A DNA stretch of 64,000 nucleotides from Streptomyces uncialis (GCF_001905345.1 NZ_LFBV01000007.1:186001-250000); one strand, 5' to 3'. Positions 43,179-52,188 are shown, counted from the first letter of the stretch. The notes: generated by a model not told the origin, from the sequence alone. Numbers and translations: made by a program.

Positions 43179-44084
43179 TCACTGGTCCTTCCCGATCACG
43201 AGCCGCTGCACGAACGCGACCACCAGGGTCAGCACGAACAGCGCGACCCCGATGGCGGCCGCGTAGCCCAGGTCGAAGTACTTGAAGCCCGCGTCGTAGA
43301 GCTGGAAGACGAGCGTGTAGCTCGCGTTGGCGGGTCCGCCGCCGGTCATGGTGTACACGGCGTCGAACACCTGGAACGACGCGGTGGTCTCGATCACCGC
43401 GAGGAAGAACAGCGTCGGCTTGAGCTGCGGCAGGACGATGTACCGGAACCGCTGCCAGGGACCGGCGCCGTCGGTGAGCGCCGCCTCCTCCAGCTCCCGG
43501 GGGATGTCCTGCATCCGGGCCAGCAGGATCAGCATCCCGTAGCCGAAGCGGGACCAGACACCGACGAGCGCGAGGGCCGGGATGACGAGGACGTCGTCGG
43601 AGAGCCAGGAGCCCTCCGGGAAGCCGAACCAGCCCATCAGCGTCGACCAGGGACCGCCGGTGGAGAAGATCCACACGAACACGGTCGCGGCGAGCACCAG
43701 CGAGGTGACGACCGGCAGGAAGAACACCGACCGGAACACCTTGGAGCCCCGGAACGCGCGCCGCGTCAGCAGCGACAGCGCCACCGACACGACCAGCGTG
43801 CCGGGTACCGCGATGACCGTGTACAGCACGGTCACCCTGAGGGCCTGCCAGAACAGCGGGTCCTCCCACAGCCGGGCGAAGTTGTCGAAGCCGATGAACC
43901 GGCCGCCGCCGGTCAGGGAGTAGTCGGTGAAGCTCATCAGCACACCGGCGACACCCGGACCGAACCGGAAGGCCAGGAAGAGCAGGAAGCACGGGAGGAC
44001 GAACAGCAGGCCGATCCGGGCCTCGCGGCGCGCCAGCGGCCCGCTGAGACGGCCCCGACGGGCGCGTTCCGCGACGACTGCCAC
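43179..44084 (-). CDS. Carbohydrate ABC transporter permease (MalF type)
   Basis: 301 residues, GTG start after AAGGAGA. Six membrane segments, with the EAA loop EEAALTDGAGPWQRFRYIVLP and the segment SFQVFDAVYTMTGGGPANA, which is typical of MalF/LacF-class subunits. It forms the heterodimeric channel with the downstream permease. It is 225 bases downstream of the solute-binding-protein gene, separated by a strong stem-loop. Confidence 0.94.
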   Translation of the reverse strand: MAVVAERARRGRLSGPLARREARIGLLFVLPCFLLFLAFRFGPGVAGVLMSFTDYSLTGGGRFIGFDNFARLWEDPLFWQALRVTVLYTVIAVPGTLVVSVALSLLTRRAFRGSKVFRSVFFLPVVTSLVLAATVFVWIFSTGGPWSTLMGWFGFPEGSWLSDDVLVIPALALVGVWSRFGYGMLILLARMQDIPRELEEAALTDGAGPWQRFRYIVLPQLKPTLFFLAVIETTASFQVFDAVYTMTGGGPANASYTLVFQLYDAGFKYFDLGYAAAIGVALFVLTLVVAFVQRLVIGKDQ

Positions 44085-44277
44085 GGTGAATCTCCTTGCG
44101 GTGCGGGGGAGGGGAGGTCAGGGAGGAGGGAGCGGACCCGGCAGGGCGGGTCCGGCGGTCACGGTCGTGTCGTCGGGCGGCGGGCCCCGGCCGGGTCGCG
44201 GAGAAAAGCACCGGGCGGGACCTGCGGCCCGTGACGCCCGGGAGGGGCTGCCCGGAGGGCGGGCACCCGGGCGCCGA

Positions 44278-44307
44278 CGGCTGCCCGGCCACCGGGCCGG
44301 GCAGCCG
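44278..44307 (-). terminator. Stem-loop between solute-binding protein and permease genes
   Basis: cggctgcccggcc (44278-44290) and ggccgggcagccg (44295-44307) pair perfectly over a 4-base loop, three bases past the binding-protein stop. Such processing or attenuation hairpins are known to give more binding protein than permease. A second, looser pairing (cgcccggg/cccgggcg, about 44236-44273) follows. Confidence 0.75.
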
Positions 44308-44309
44308 GA

Positions 44310-45584
44310 TCACCGCGCGAGCATCGCGTCCGCGGCCTTCGCCGCCGCGTTCAGCGCGTCCTCGGGGCTCTTCTGTCCGAGCAGCGCCGCCTGGATCTCC
44401 GGGGCCAGGACGCCCATGACCTCACGGGACTTCTCGTGGAGCGGGCCCGCCGTCATGCTCGGCAGGGTGTCGCCGACGGCCTTCTGGAGCGCGTCACCGG
44501 GGTACAGGTCACCGCCGGACCTCCGCGCCGGGAAGTATCCGGACTCCTTCTCCAGACCGGCCGCGTTCTTCGCCTCGGCCACGAAGCTGATCCAGTCCCC
44601 GGCGGCCTTCTTACCGGCGCCCTTCAGCATCGACAGCGCCCCGACCGTGCCGTAGCCGACGGACTCCGTGTCCTTCAGCGGCGGCTGGACGACGATGTTC
44701 TCCTTGCCCCAGAACGGCTCCACATCGGAGGCCACGTTCTGCCAGGTGCAGGCGACCTTGCCCTTGGCGACGGGCGTCTGCTCCAGCTTCGGCGTCGTCG
44801 TCACCAGGTCCTTGTTGGTGTGACCGGCGTCGACCAGCTTCTTCAGGAACGTCAGCGCCTTCACCCCGGCCGCTTCGCCGAACGCAGTCTTCTTGCCGTC
44901 CTCGGTGAACACATCACCGCCCGCCTGCCACAGCAGCGGGTAGAACGTCATGTTGAGGGTCTGCTGGGCGTCACCGCTGTAGCTGGTCGCGTAGTAGCCC
45001 TTCTCCTTCAGCTTCGGGGCCAGCGCCTCCAGATCCGCCCAGGTGCTCGGGTAGCTCTTCTCCCCGATCGCTTCGAAGACACGCTTGTCGCAGATCAGCG
45101 GGTTGGCACTGGTGAGCACCGGGGTGCCGAGTGCCTTGCCGTCCACGGTCACCGACTCCAGCGCGAAGTCGGTGTAGTCCGCCTTGGCGTCGGCCGGCAT
45201 GTACTCGTCGGCGGGAACGATGTTCTTGGCGTACTTCGGCAGCTGGTCGGGCACCAGGTACACCACGTCCGGGCCCTTGCCGGACGCGATCGCCGTGGCG
45301 AGCGCGGTGTCGCGGTTGGCCCACGGGAACGTCTCGACCTTCACCGAGGTCCCGGAGTGCTTCTTCTCGAACTCCTTGACCAGACCGTCCCAGTACGCCT
45401 TGTTCTTCGCCTCGTCGAAGATCACGGGGTACGTCCACATGGTGACGGACTTCTCGTCGCCGCCGCTGTCACCGCCGCAGGCGGCGAGCAGCGTGGTGGC
45501 CAGCGCGGTCGCCACCACCGGCACGGCGGCGGCACGCGTTCTGCCCCGGCGGGACGAGGCACGGGACGAAGAGGAACGGGACAT
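44310..45584 (-). CDS. Extracellular sugar-binding lipoprotein (family 1)
   Basis: 424 residues. The lipobox LLAAC places the modified Cys at residue 36 after an Arg/Ser-rich start. The mature protein is a family 1 carbohydrate-binding protein: VTMWTYPVIFDEAKN, LVKEFEKKHSGTSVKVETFPW, ASGKGPDVVYLVPDQLPKYA and a C-terminal FVAEAKNAAGLEKESGYFPAR. The ligand is unknown; the neighbouring genes suggest a sugar-acid or glycan fragment. It is the solute-recognition part of an importer whose ATPase is encoded elsewhere. Confidence 0.94.
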   Translation of the reverse strand: MSRSSSSRASSRRGRTRAAAVPVVATALATTLLAACGGDSGGDEKSVTMWTYPVIFDEAKNKAYWDGLVKEFEKKHSGTSVKVETFPWANRDTALATAIASGKGPDVVYLVPDQLPKYAKNIVPADEYMPADAKADYTDFALESVTVDGKALGTPVLTSANPLICDKRVFEAIGEKSYPSTWADLEALAPKLKEKGYYATSYSGDAQQTLNMTFYPLLWQAGGDVFTEDGKKTAFGEAAGVKALTFLKKLVDAGHTNKDLVTTTPKLEQTPVAKGKVACTWQNVASDVEPFWGKENIVVQPPLKDTESVGYGTVGALSMLKGAGKKAAGDWISFVAEAKNAAGLEKESGYFPARRSGGDLYPGDALQKAVGDTLPSMTAGPLHEKSREVMGVLAPEIQAALLGQKSPEDALNAAAKAADAMLAR

Positions 45585-45640
45585 GAGGGTCGCCTCCGAA
45601 GGCTGCTGATCGTCGTGAAGAGAAGAAAGGGAGCGAAGAG

Positions 45641-45676
45641 AAGGGGAAGCTCAGGGGGAAGGGGAAGCTGAGGGGG
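45641..45676. repeat. 18-bp direct tandem repeat, two copies
   Basis: aaggggaagctcaggggg (45641-45658) and aaggggaagctgaggggg (45659-45676) lie in the purine-rich gap upstream of the binding-protein gene. Just upstream, gcgccgg/ccggcgc (45694-45712) may form a weak hairpin at the end of the Gfo/Idh gene. Confidence 0.75.
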
Positions 45677-45721
45677 GGGAGATCGGGGGGCGCGCGCCGG
45701 GTGATCCGGCGCACGGACGGG

Positions 45722-46978
45722 TCAGTGGGCCGGCACCTTCTGCACGGTCCCGGTGTGGCGGGCCCGCTCCGCCGCGAACGCCGCGAGATGACTGCCGAGC
45801 GACGCCGCCGTACCGGACCGCACGGCACCCGGGTCCCCGGTGGCGACGGCCCGTACGAACGCCTCGACCAGCGCGGGATCACCGCCCCCGTGCCCGTCGG
45901 CCGCGTTGGACCCGCCGGCGCCCAGCTCGTGCGTGACGGTGTCCCCGGTACGGAAGTCCTGGACGGTCACCCGCTCACCGTCGCCGCGCAGCCAGCCGTG
46001 CGAGCCGAAGATCCTGGTCTGCCGGTGGGTCTGCTCGGTGAACGCCACCATCTGGAACGTCGCGGTCACCCCGCCCGACATCCGCATGGCCAGCGCCTGG
46101 TGGTCGACCACGTCGTTGTCCGAGCGGTACACGCACACCCCGTACGGGCCCTCGCGCAGCGCCTCGACAAGACCGGCCTCGTCGGCCGCCTCCGTCACAT
46201 GGGTGACCGGCCACACCGCGCCCCGCTCCCGCAGCGTCGGCATGTACAGCTTCAGCGCGCTGTACGGACAGCCCGCCTCCACCGCGCAGTCCAGACAGCG
46301 CTCGGCCGACCCCTCGGGAGCGTTCTCCGGACGGAAGTGCGCGAGTCCCCCGAAACTCGCGACCTCCTCGATCCGGCCGCCCATCACATACGTGATCCAG
46401 TCCAGGTCGTGGCACGACTTCGCCAGCAGCATCGGCGACGACGTCTTCTCACTGCTCCACGGCCCACGGACATAGCTGTGGGCGTAGTGCCACCACCCGA
46501 CCGGCTCCAGATGGTCGACGGACACGAGCTGCCCGAGCACCCCCGAGTCCACGACCCGCTTCACCAGATCCGTGTACGGCTGGTACCGCATCACATGGCA
46601 GACCGCGAACAGCACCCCCGCCTCCCGCACCCCCTCCACGAGGGTGCGGGTCTCCTCCTCGGTCGGGGCGAGGGGCTTCTCGGCGAGGATCGCGTACCCG
46701 GCCCGGGCCAGCGCGAGCACCGGCTCGACATGGTCACGGTCCTGGGTGGCGACGATCACGGCGTCCGCGATCCGTTCCCCGGCTAGCGGACGCCAGTCGT
46801 CGAACTCGACCGGCGCGCCCGCCGCGGCACGCGCCGCCGGACGGGGATCGGCGACCGCGACGAGCTCGGCCCGTTCGGGGTGCGCCTTGATCCACTCAAG
46901 GTAGGTGAGACCGCGATTGCCGGCGCCGACGAGGGCGACGCGCACCGGCCGGCCGGTGATCGGGGGATGCGTGGACAC
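45722..46978 (-). CDS. Gfo/Idh/MocA-family oxidoreductase
   Basis: 418 residues, GTG start after CAGGGA. The N-terminal NAD(P) motif is VRVALVGAGNRGLTYLEW, with VAVADPRPAA, and the family EKP signature occurs in AILAEKPLAPTEEET. A Cys cluster (RCLDCAVEAGCPYSA) and SCHDLDWI mark the subgroup with a possible structural metal. These enzymes oxidise sugars, sugar acids or inositols. It is encoded between the secreted beta-helix protein and the sugar importer on the same strand, so it probably makes the first intracellular oxidation (inference). Confidence 0.9.
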   Translation of the reverse strand: MSTHPPITGRPVRVALVGAGNRGLTYLEWIKAHPERAELVAVADPRPAARAAAGAPVEFDDWRPLAGERIADAVIVATQDRDHVEPVLALARAGYAILAEKPLAPTEEETRTLVEGVREAGVLFAVCHVMRYQPYTDLVKRVVDSGVLGQLVSVDHLEPVGWWHYAHSYVRGPWSSEKTSSPMLLAKSCHDLDWITYVMGGRIEEVASFGGLAHFRPENAPEGSAERCLDCAVEAGCPYSALKLYMPTLRERGAVWPVTHVTEAADEAGLVEALREGPYGVCVYRSDNDVVDHQALAMRMSGGVTATFQMVAFTEQTHRQTRIFGSHGWLRGDGERVTVQDFRTGDTVTHELGAGGSNAADGHGGGDPALVEAFVRAVATGDPGAVRSGTAASLGSHLAAFAAERARHTGTVQKVPAH

Positions 46979-47052
46979 AGGTGTTCCCTGGGAGTTCGCT
47001 GGGGCGTGCGGGGCTTGTGCGGGGCCCGGCTCATGGGCGGGCCGGTGGCCGG

Positions 47053-49197
47053 TCAGAGGCGCAGATTGCCGGTGCCGTGCGAGACACGCGGGCCCTCGTC
47101 GGGCAGCGCGGTGCGCTCGGTGCCGTCCTCCACGCACCCGGTGTGCAGCAGATGACCGCCGTCCCCGAACGCGGCGGGCCGCAGTTCGAGACGTCCGCCG
47201 GTGAAGGAACAGCCGTGCGCGCGATAGCGGTTGGCGCCCTCGGTGACCAGGACATGCGCGGTGCCGTCCGGGGCGGAGGAGTCGAGTCCGCCGAGCCGCC
47301 AGTCGACGGTCCGCCCACCACCCGAGCGGGACAGCAGCGCGGCGTCCTTGTTGGTGCCGGTCAGCCGTGTGCCGTCGACCCGCAGCGTCTGGTCCCCGGC
47401 CCCGGTCAGCCGTACCCCGGTGTCGGTGAGCTGGCCGCCCTCGACACGCACCTCGCCATGGGCGTACGTGGCCGGGGCCGCGTCCGGCGCGCCGGTCAGC
47501 TCGCAGTGGTCCAGGGTGAGCGGGCCGGTGCCCTTGAAGGCCGCTCCGCCGATCCCGGTGAGGGTGACCCGCTCCAGGGTCAGCGGCGCGGAGACATCGG
47601 CCTTGGTGATCTCGGCTCCGGCGGCGAACGCGAACGACGAGTCGGCGATGACATTGGGCCGCGCCGACCGCTTGGACGCCTGGGAGACGATCAGCGGTCC
47701 GGTGGCCGTGCAGCCGCGCATCTGGACGCCGTCCGCGTTGACCCAGAGCATCCCCGAACCGGCGAGCGACTTCTTGCCGATGACGGTGACGTCCTCCAGC
47801 GTCAGATCAGTGACCTTGACCCGGGCGACGAACCAGGAGCAGGAGTGCCGCCGTACGGTGATCCGCTTGGCGGCCCCGCCCCACGCGGCACCGGAGTTGG
47901 CGAAGGTCATCAGCCCGGAGTTGCCGGTGTACACGAGGTCGTGCTCGTACTGGCCATGGGTGACGAACGGTCCCTGGTCGTCGCCGTCGCTGTGGCAGTT
48001 GGTGACATAGCAGTAGGCGCTGCCTGTGAAGTCGTTGAGGTGCCGGGCGTTGGAGACGTAGCAGTCCTCGACATGCCCGTACAGGCAGTAGATCTGCTGG
48101 GTGAGGTAGCCCGCGCCGCCGTACGTCACCGACTTCGGGTTGGTGAGGGTGCAGCGGTCGGTGCGGAAGTAGGTGCACCAGCGGCGCATCACGACCGGCC
48201 AGAAGGTGCCCGTCGCCTCGATGCCGGAGACATCGCAGCGCACCGCGTACTCGTAGGAGACGGGGTGGGTGCCGGTGTACTGGTCGTCGCCCGCGCCCTC
48301 GAACCGCAGATCGCGCACATGGGCGCGTTCCACGGGCTCGACCCGGGTCCAGGTGAGGGTACGGCCCGCGGCGAGGTCCCAGCCGATGCGGTAGTTCACC
48401 CGGATACGGGAGCCGTCCACGATCTCCGTGACCTGGACGAGCCGCTGGACCTCGCGCTCCCATCTGCCGGTGAGCGCGTTGACCTCGACGGCCCACCACT
48501 GCCCGACCTCGAAGCCCGCCGAGTCCCCGACCTCGAAGAGGTCCGAGAGATCCGGCATCGCCTCGGTGAGCCGATGGGTGCGGGGCTCGTCCGTGACGGT
48601 GCCGCGGAAGGCGAGGGTGGCGCCGAAGGGGTTGTCGTGGGTGTTCTTGTCGGTGCCGTGGGTGTGGAGGGTGTTGCCGTGGAAGTCGAGTTCGATACGG
48701 GAGCGGGTGAAGGTGTGGCGTCTGCGCAGGAGGAGGTCGGTGTGGGCCTCGACGCGGTGGACGGTGGGGTCGTTCATCATGGCGTCGAGCGCGTCGTCGG
48801 CGGGTGTGTCAGCGTCGAAATGGCCGAAGGTGCGGAAGTCGAGGACGCCGTGGTGGAGCTGGTGCCAGCGCCCGGGTCCGGGCTTCCTGGTGTCGGGGGC
48901 GATGACGGTGCCGCCGTTGTGCGCGGCGGTGGACCGGGCATCCCAGCGGGCCGTGAACGACCCGCCGTCCCCCGCCCGCCGGTACCCCGCCACGACCACC
49001 ACCGTGCCCTCCCGCACCGACCTCCCACCCAGCCCACGCAACTCCCCGACATCGGAGACCCGCAGGGTCGCGTCCTTGGCGGACCGGGCCTGGGCGGGAG
49101 CGGTGGCGGCGGCCGTGCCCGCGAGGGCGAGACCGGCGACGCCGGAGGCGCGCAGCAGATGACGGCGGGCGGTGCTCGGGTGTTGCGGAACGCTCAT
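47053..49197 (-). CDS. Tat-secreted right-handed beta-helix protein
   Basis: 714 residues. A twin-Arg signal (STARRHLLRAS, hydrophobic core to TAPAQA) directs export in folded form. Beyond it, repeated short strands with Asn/Gly/Cys turns (RDLRFEGAGDDQYTG, CYVSNARHLNDFTGSAYCYV, NCHSDGDDQGPF, GCTATGPLIVSQ) indicate a parallel beta-helix as in pectate lyases, epimerases and phage tailspike-like enzymes. No catalytic signature can be assigned. Its position beside a sugar importer suggests it degrades or modifies an extracellular polysaccharide. A 66-codon relic of a paralogue lies at 55214. Confidence 0.85.
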   Translation of the reverse strand: MSVPQHPSTARRHLLRASGVAGLALAGTAAATAPAQARSAKDATLRVSDVGELRGLGGRSVREGTVVVVAGYRRAGDGGSFTARWDARSTAAHNGGTVIAPDTRKPGPGRWHQLHHGVLDFRTFGHFDADTPADDALDAMMNDPTVHRVEAHTDLLLRRRHTFTRSRIELDFHGNTLHTHGTDKNTHDNPFGATLAFRGTVTDEPRTHRLTEAMPDLSDLFEVGDSAGFEVGQWWAVEVNALTGRWEREVQRLVQVTEIVDGSRIRVNYRIGWDLAAGRTLTWTRVEPVERAHVRDLRFEGAGDDQYTGTHPVSYEYAVRCDVSGIEATGTFWPVVMRRWCTYFRTDRCTLTNPKSVTYGGAGYLTQQIYCLYGHVEDCYVSNARHLNDFTGSAYCYVTNCHSDGDDQGPFVTHGQYEHDLVYTGNSGLMTFANSGAAWGGAAKRITVRRHSCSWFVARVKVTDLTLEDVTVIGKKSLAGSGMLWVNADGVQMRGCTATGPLIVSQASKRSARPNVIADSSFAFAAGAEITKADVSAPLTLERVTLTGIGGAAFKGTGPLTLDHCELTGAPDAAPATYAHGEVRVEGGQLTDTGVRLTGAGDQTLRVDGTRLTGTNKDAALLSRSGGGRTVDWRLGGLDSSAPDGTAHVLVTEGANRYRAHGCSFTGGRLELRPAAFGDGGHLLHTGCVEDGTERTALPDEGPRVSHGTGNLRL

Positions 49198-49480
49198 CGC
49201 GGACTTCGCCTTCCGAGAGGTGACCGGGAAACCGGGCGGGAGGGGAGCGGTCCTGCGGATGACTGCCATGACGGCGGATGGCTCGAAAGAGCTGCCCCTG
49301 AGCAGAGCTCAGCGGGGTTCCCGGACGGATGGGCAGGGCCCGGGAAGGGATACATCGGGATGACACGCCGGTGACGGGAGAATGTCCCGGCGGATGGCAG
49401 GAACGTACGTGGCCGTTCCATGGAAGGTCAAGAGCTGGATCACGACGAATTCCCGGGGACCGGACTTCCCCGTTCCCCCG

Positions 49481-49684
49481 GGACCCGGACCTTCCCGGCC
49501 GGCCGACGGCCGCGCACCCGGCAGCGGCGACCGGCTTCCCGTTCCCGGGGACCCGGACCTTCCGGGCCGCTCGACGGCCGCGCACCCGGAACGGGGACCG
49601 GGCTCCCCGCCCCCGGGGACCCGGACCTTCCCGGCCGCCCCGCGTACGCGGAACAGGGGACCGGAACACCGCCCTCCGATCCCC
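49481..49684. repeat. 68-bp tandem repeat, three copies
   Basis: The landmark ggacccggaccttc recurs at 49481, 49549 and 49617, an exact 68-base period, with accompanying ccgacggccgcgcacccg blocks. A partial, diverged copy precedes it near 49453. The repeats occupy the 511-base gap between the beta-helix gene and the iclR gene, which otherwise contains no gene; the beta-helix promoter must also lie here. Confidence 0.85.
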
Positions 49685-49708
49685 GTCGCACGGTCCGTGC
49701 CCGTGTGT

Positions 49709-50551
49709 TCAGCCCCGAGGGGCCCCCGGCGCCGTGTCCCCGGCCTGGTCGGGGGCGGCCCACCCCAGTGCCTCGCTGATCCGCTGGGCCGCGTCCCGCA
49801 CCTGGCCGCCCAGCTCCTGATAACGCCAGGCGGGCAGACCGAGCTTGAGCCCGGTGATGCTGATGGCGCCGACGCACATGTCCCGGTCGTCACGGACGGG
49901 CGCGCCGATGCACAGGATTCCCTCGGCGTCCTCCTCGTCGTCCAGCGCGTAGCCGACCCGGTCGATGTCCCGCAGATGCGCGAGGAAGGTCGCCGGGTCG
50001 GTGATGGTCCGCGGGGTGCGGCGGGGCAGCCCGTGCCGTTCGATCACGGCCGCGGCCTCCGCCTCGGGCAGCGCCGACAGCAGGGCCTTGCCCAGCCCGG
50101 TGCAGTGGGGGAGTTCGCGCTGCCCCATCCGCAGGTCCAGGCGCACCCGGTGGTCCAGCTCGACCTGGTCGACCACGACCGCGTGCCCGTCCTCGGGCAC
50201 CGCGAGCCGTGACGCCATGCCCGTCGTACGGCTCAGATCGCGCAGCACCGGGTGGGCGACCCCGCGCAGGGACACCTGGGAACGGGCCCGGTCACCGAGG
50301 CGGGAGAGCCCCATGCCCAGCCGGTAGCGGCGGTTCATGCCCTCGCCGTCGTCGGAGACGAGGCCGTAGGCGCGAAGCGTCTGAAGGGTGCCGAACGCCG
50401 CGCTCTTGGAGATCCCGCAGATCTGTGCCACCTCCGTGACGCTCAGTCCGCTGCCGGGCGCCGGGGTGGCGAGGACTTCGAGGATGTCCGCTGCCCTGGC
50501 GACGCTCTTGACCCAGTACTTCGGGTCCTCCTGAACAGCTCTGTTCGTCAT
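49709..50551 (-). CDS. IclR-family transcriptional regulator
   Basis: 280 residues. The winged HTH is in the first 75 residues (VARAADILEVLATP, LSVTEVAQICGISKSAAFGTLQTLRAYG), followed by the IclR effector domain with GMASRLAVPEDGHAVVVDQV, HCTGLGKALLSALP and GYALDDEEDAEGILCIGAPV. It is divergent from the aminotransferase operon and codirectional with the sugar-uptake side. GAAC/GTTC palindromes overlap its own start and the divergent promoter, suggesting autoregulation and control of the catabolic locus. Confidence 0.92.
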   Translation of the reverse strand: MTNRAVQEDPKYWVKSVARAADILEVLATPAPGSGLSVTEVAQICGISKSAAFGTLQTLRAYGLVSDDGEGMNRRYRLGMGLSRLGDRARSQVSLRGVAHPVLRDLSRTTGMASRLAVPEDGHAVVVDQVELDHRVRLDLRMGQRELPHCTGLGKALLSALPEAEAAAVIERHGLPRRTPRTITDPATFLAHLRDIDRVGYALDDEEDAEGILCIGAPVRDDRDMCVGAISITGLKLGLPAWRYQELGGQVRDAAQRISEALGWAAPDQAGDTAPGAPRG

Positions 50552-50561
50552 GACCGAACAG
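50541..50561. promoter_or_regulatory. Candidate IclR operator O1 overlapping the iclR start
   Basis: ctgttcg (50541-50547) and cgaacag (50555-50561) form a perfect inverted repeat around tcatgac, which contains the iclR start codon. An overlapping gaacag/ctgttc (about 50533-50546) adds a second dyad. Confidence 0.6.
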
Positions 50562-50599
50562 TTTAGTCATATCGAGCGGGTCTACCGCCCCGAAAGGGG

Positions 50600-50628
50600 T
50601 TGACCGGCGGGAGGGGCGCTCGTAATCT
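50600..50628 (+). promoter_or_regulatory. Near-consensus sigma-70-type promoter for the aminotransferase operon
   Basis: ttgacc (50600-50605) and taatct (50623-50628) are 17 bases apart, close to the HrdB/sigma-70 consensus. The predicted start point near 50635 gives a leader of about 185 bases. The candidate operator O2 begins right after it. Confidence 0.65.
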
Positions 50629-50637
50629 TCAGGAACT

Positions 50638-50654
50638 GTTCTGCACAGCAGAAC
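50638..50654. promoter_or_regulatory. Candidate IclR operator O2 at the divergent promoter
   Basis: gttctgc/gcagaac with a 3-base centre (50638-50654) is perfectly palindromic and flanked by further half sites (gaactgttc at 50633, gttctg at 50658). It shares the GTTC/GAAC core of O1 and sits just downstream of the -10 hexamer, where a bound repressor would block initiation. Confidence 0.6.
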
Positions 50655-50820
50655 GGTGTTCTGAAAAACTCGCACCATGTGACACCCCATCTGTACGGCA
50701 ACCCGTACAGACCGAACCGAAGCACTCTTCCTGCGGCGACTGCCGGGCGGATGGCGCCAGGGTTCGGAGGCCGGGCAGGGCCTCCGGAGCCGACGACTCT
50801 CGACGCAAGGAGCAAGCACC

Positions 50821-52188
50821 ATGAGTTCAGGCCCGGACCTCACCTCCGGAGCCCGGATCGCCGAGCGCGCCCGCAAGGTCGTGCCCGGCGGCGTGAACAG
50901 CGGCCAGCGCAGCGTTCCCGGACTGGCCGATCTCGTCGTCACCGCGACCTCCGGCGCACGCTTCCGGACCGCCGACGGCCGTGAGTTCACCGACTTCCAC
51001 TCGGCTTTCGGACCCCCGCTGCTCGGCCACAACGACCCCGACGTGGCCCGCGCCACCGCCGAGGCGGGCACCACCCTCGGGCATATGGGCGTCGGCGTCA
51101 CCGAGGGCGAGGTCGAGCTGGCGGAACAGCTCACCGAACTGATCCCCTCCGTGGAGAAGGTGCTCCTCACCAGCACCGGCAGCGAGGCCACCTTCCACGC
51201 CCTGCGGGTCTCCCGCGCCGCCACCGGCCGCCGCCTCGTCGTCAAGTTCCAGGGCTGCTACCACGGCTGGCACGACTCCGTCAGCCTCAACGTCATCTCC
51301 GCGCCCGAGAAGGTCGGCGGGCACGACCCCATCTCCACCGGCATCCTCCCCGAGGTCCTGGACGCCACACTCGTCCTCCCGTTCAACGACAGCGAGGCCG
51401 TCCGCCGGACGTTCGCCGCGCACGGCCAGGACATCGCCGCCGTCATCGTGGAGCCTGTCCCCCACAACGTCGGCGCCCTCCTCCCGTACCAGGAGTTCCT
51501 CACCACCCTGCGCGAGGAGACCGCCAAGGCCGGCAGTGTGCTCGTCTTCGACGAGGTCATCACCGGCTTCCGGCACGCCCTCGGCGGCTGGCAGCAGCTC
51601 AGCGGGGTCACCCCCGACCTCACCACCCTCGGCAAGGCCATCGCCAACGGCGCCCCCGTCGGCGCCATCGGCGGCCGCGCCGACCTGATGGACCTGTTCT
51701 CCACCCGGCCCGGTGCCCCCGCCTTCTTCGCGGGCACCTACAACGGCCACCCGTCCGTGGTCGCCGCCGCCCTCGCCACCCTCCGCAAGCTGCGCGAGGA
51801 ACCCGTCCACGAGCATGTCTACCGGCTCGGCGCCCGGGTCCGCGCCGGACTCGACAGCCTGTACACCCGCCTCGGTGTCCCCGCCGTCGTCACCGGCCAC
51901 GGCTCGGTGTTCGTCACCTACTTCATGCCGGGCGACGCGCCCCGCACCTACGACGACCTCCTCGCCAACGACGCCGCCCTCTTCGTCGGCTACCGCCGCC
52001 GACTCCTCGACCACGGGCTGTTCGAGCTGCCGCTCAACCTCAAGCGCAGCCACATCAGCTACGCGCACACCGACGCGGACGTCGACCGGCTCCTCGAAGG
52101 CACCGAGGCCGCCGTCCAGGCAGTCCTCGCCGAAGGCGGCGCCCGCGACCTGGAGAACGCCTCCACCATGGGCGGGGCGGTCCGCTGA
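50821..52188 (+). CDS. Class III PLP aminotransferase (glutamate-1-semialdehyde aminomutase-like)
   Basis: 455 residues. The class III fold is evident: VVPGGVNSGQRSVPG near the N-terminus, TSTGSEATFHALRVSRAATG, FQGCYHGWHDSV, VFDEVITGFRHALGG with the PLP Asp, and the PLP lysine in TLGKAIANGAPVGAIGGR. It resembles HemL but is encoded in a catabolic operon, so heme synthesis is unlikely; related enzymes act on beta-amino or aminosugar-type substrates. AAGGAG precedes the ATG. It is the first gene of the IclR-linked plus-strand operon and overlaps the next by TGATG. Confidence 0.9.
   Translation: MSSGPDLTSGARIAERARKVVPGGVNSGQRSVPGLADLVVTATSGARFRTADGREFTDFHSAFGPPLLGHNDPDVARATAEAGTTLGHMGVGVTEGEVELAEQLTELIPSVEKVLLTSTGSEATFHALRVSRAATGRRLVVKFQGCYHGWHDSVSLNVISAPEKVGGHDPISTGILPEVLDATLVLPFNDSEAVRRTFAAHGQDIAAVIVEPVPHNVGALLPYQEFLTTLREETAKAGSVLVFDEVITGFRHALGGWQQLSGVTPDLTTLGKAIANGAPVGAIGGRADLMDLFSTRPGAPAFFAGTYNGHPSVVAAALATLRKLREEPVHEHVYRLGARVRAGLDSLYTRLGVPAVVTGHGSVFVTYFMPGDAPRTYDDLLANDAALFVGYRRRLLDHGLFELPLNLKRSHISYAHTDADVDRLLEGTEAAVQAVLAEGGARDLENASTMGGAVR

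Noticed and set aside
49481..49684. Repeat array considered as a CRISPR
   Set aside because: The 68-base units are contiguous with no unique spacers and there are no cas genes nearby.
50827..52068. Long open frame antisense to the aminotransferase gene
   Set aside because: It is a shadow of the plus-strand gene in high-GC DNA; composition is Gly/Val/Glu repeats with no family motif.
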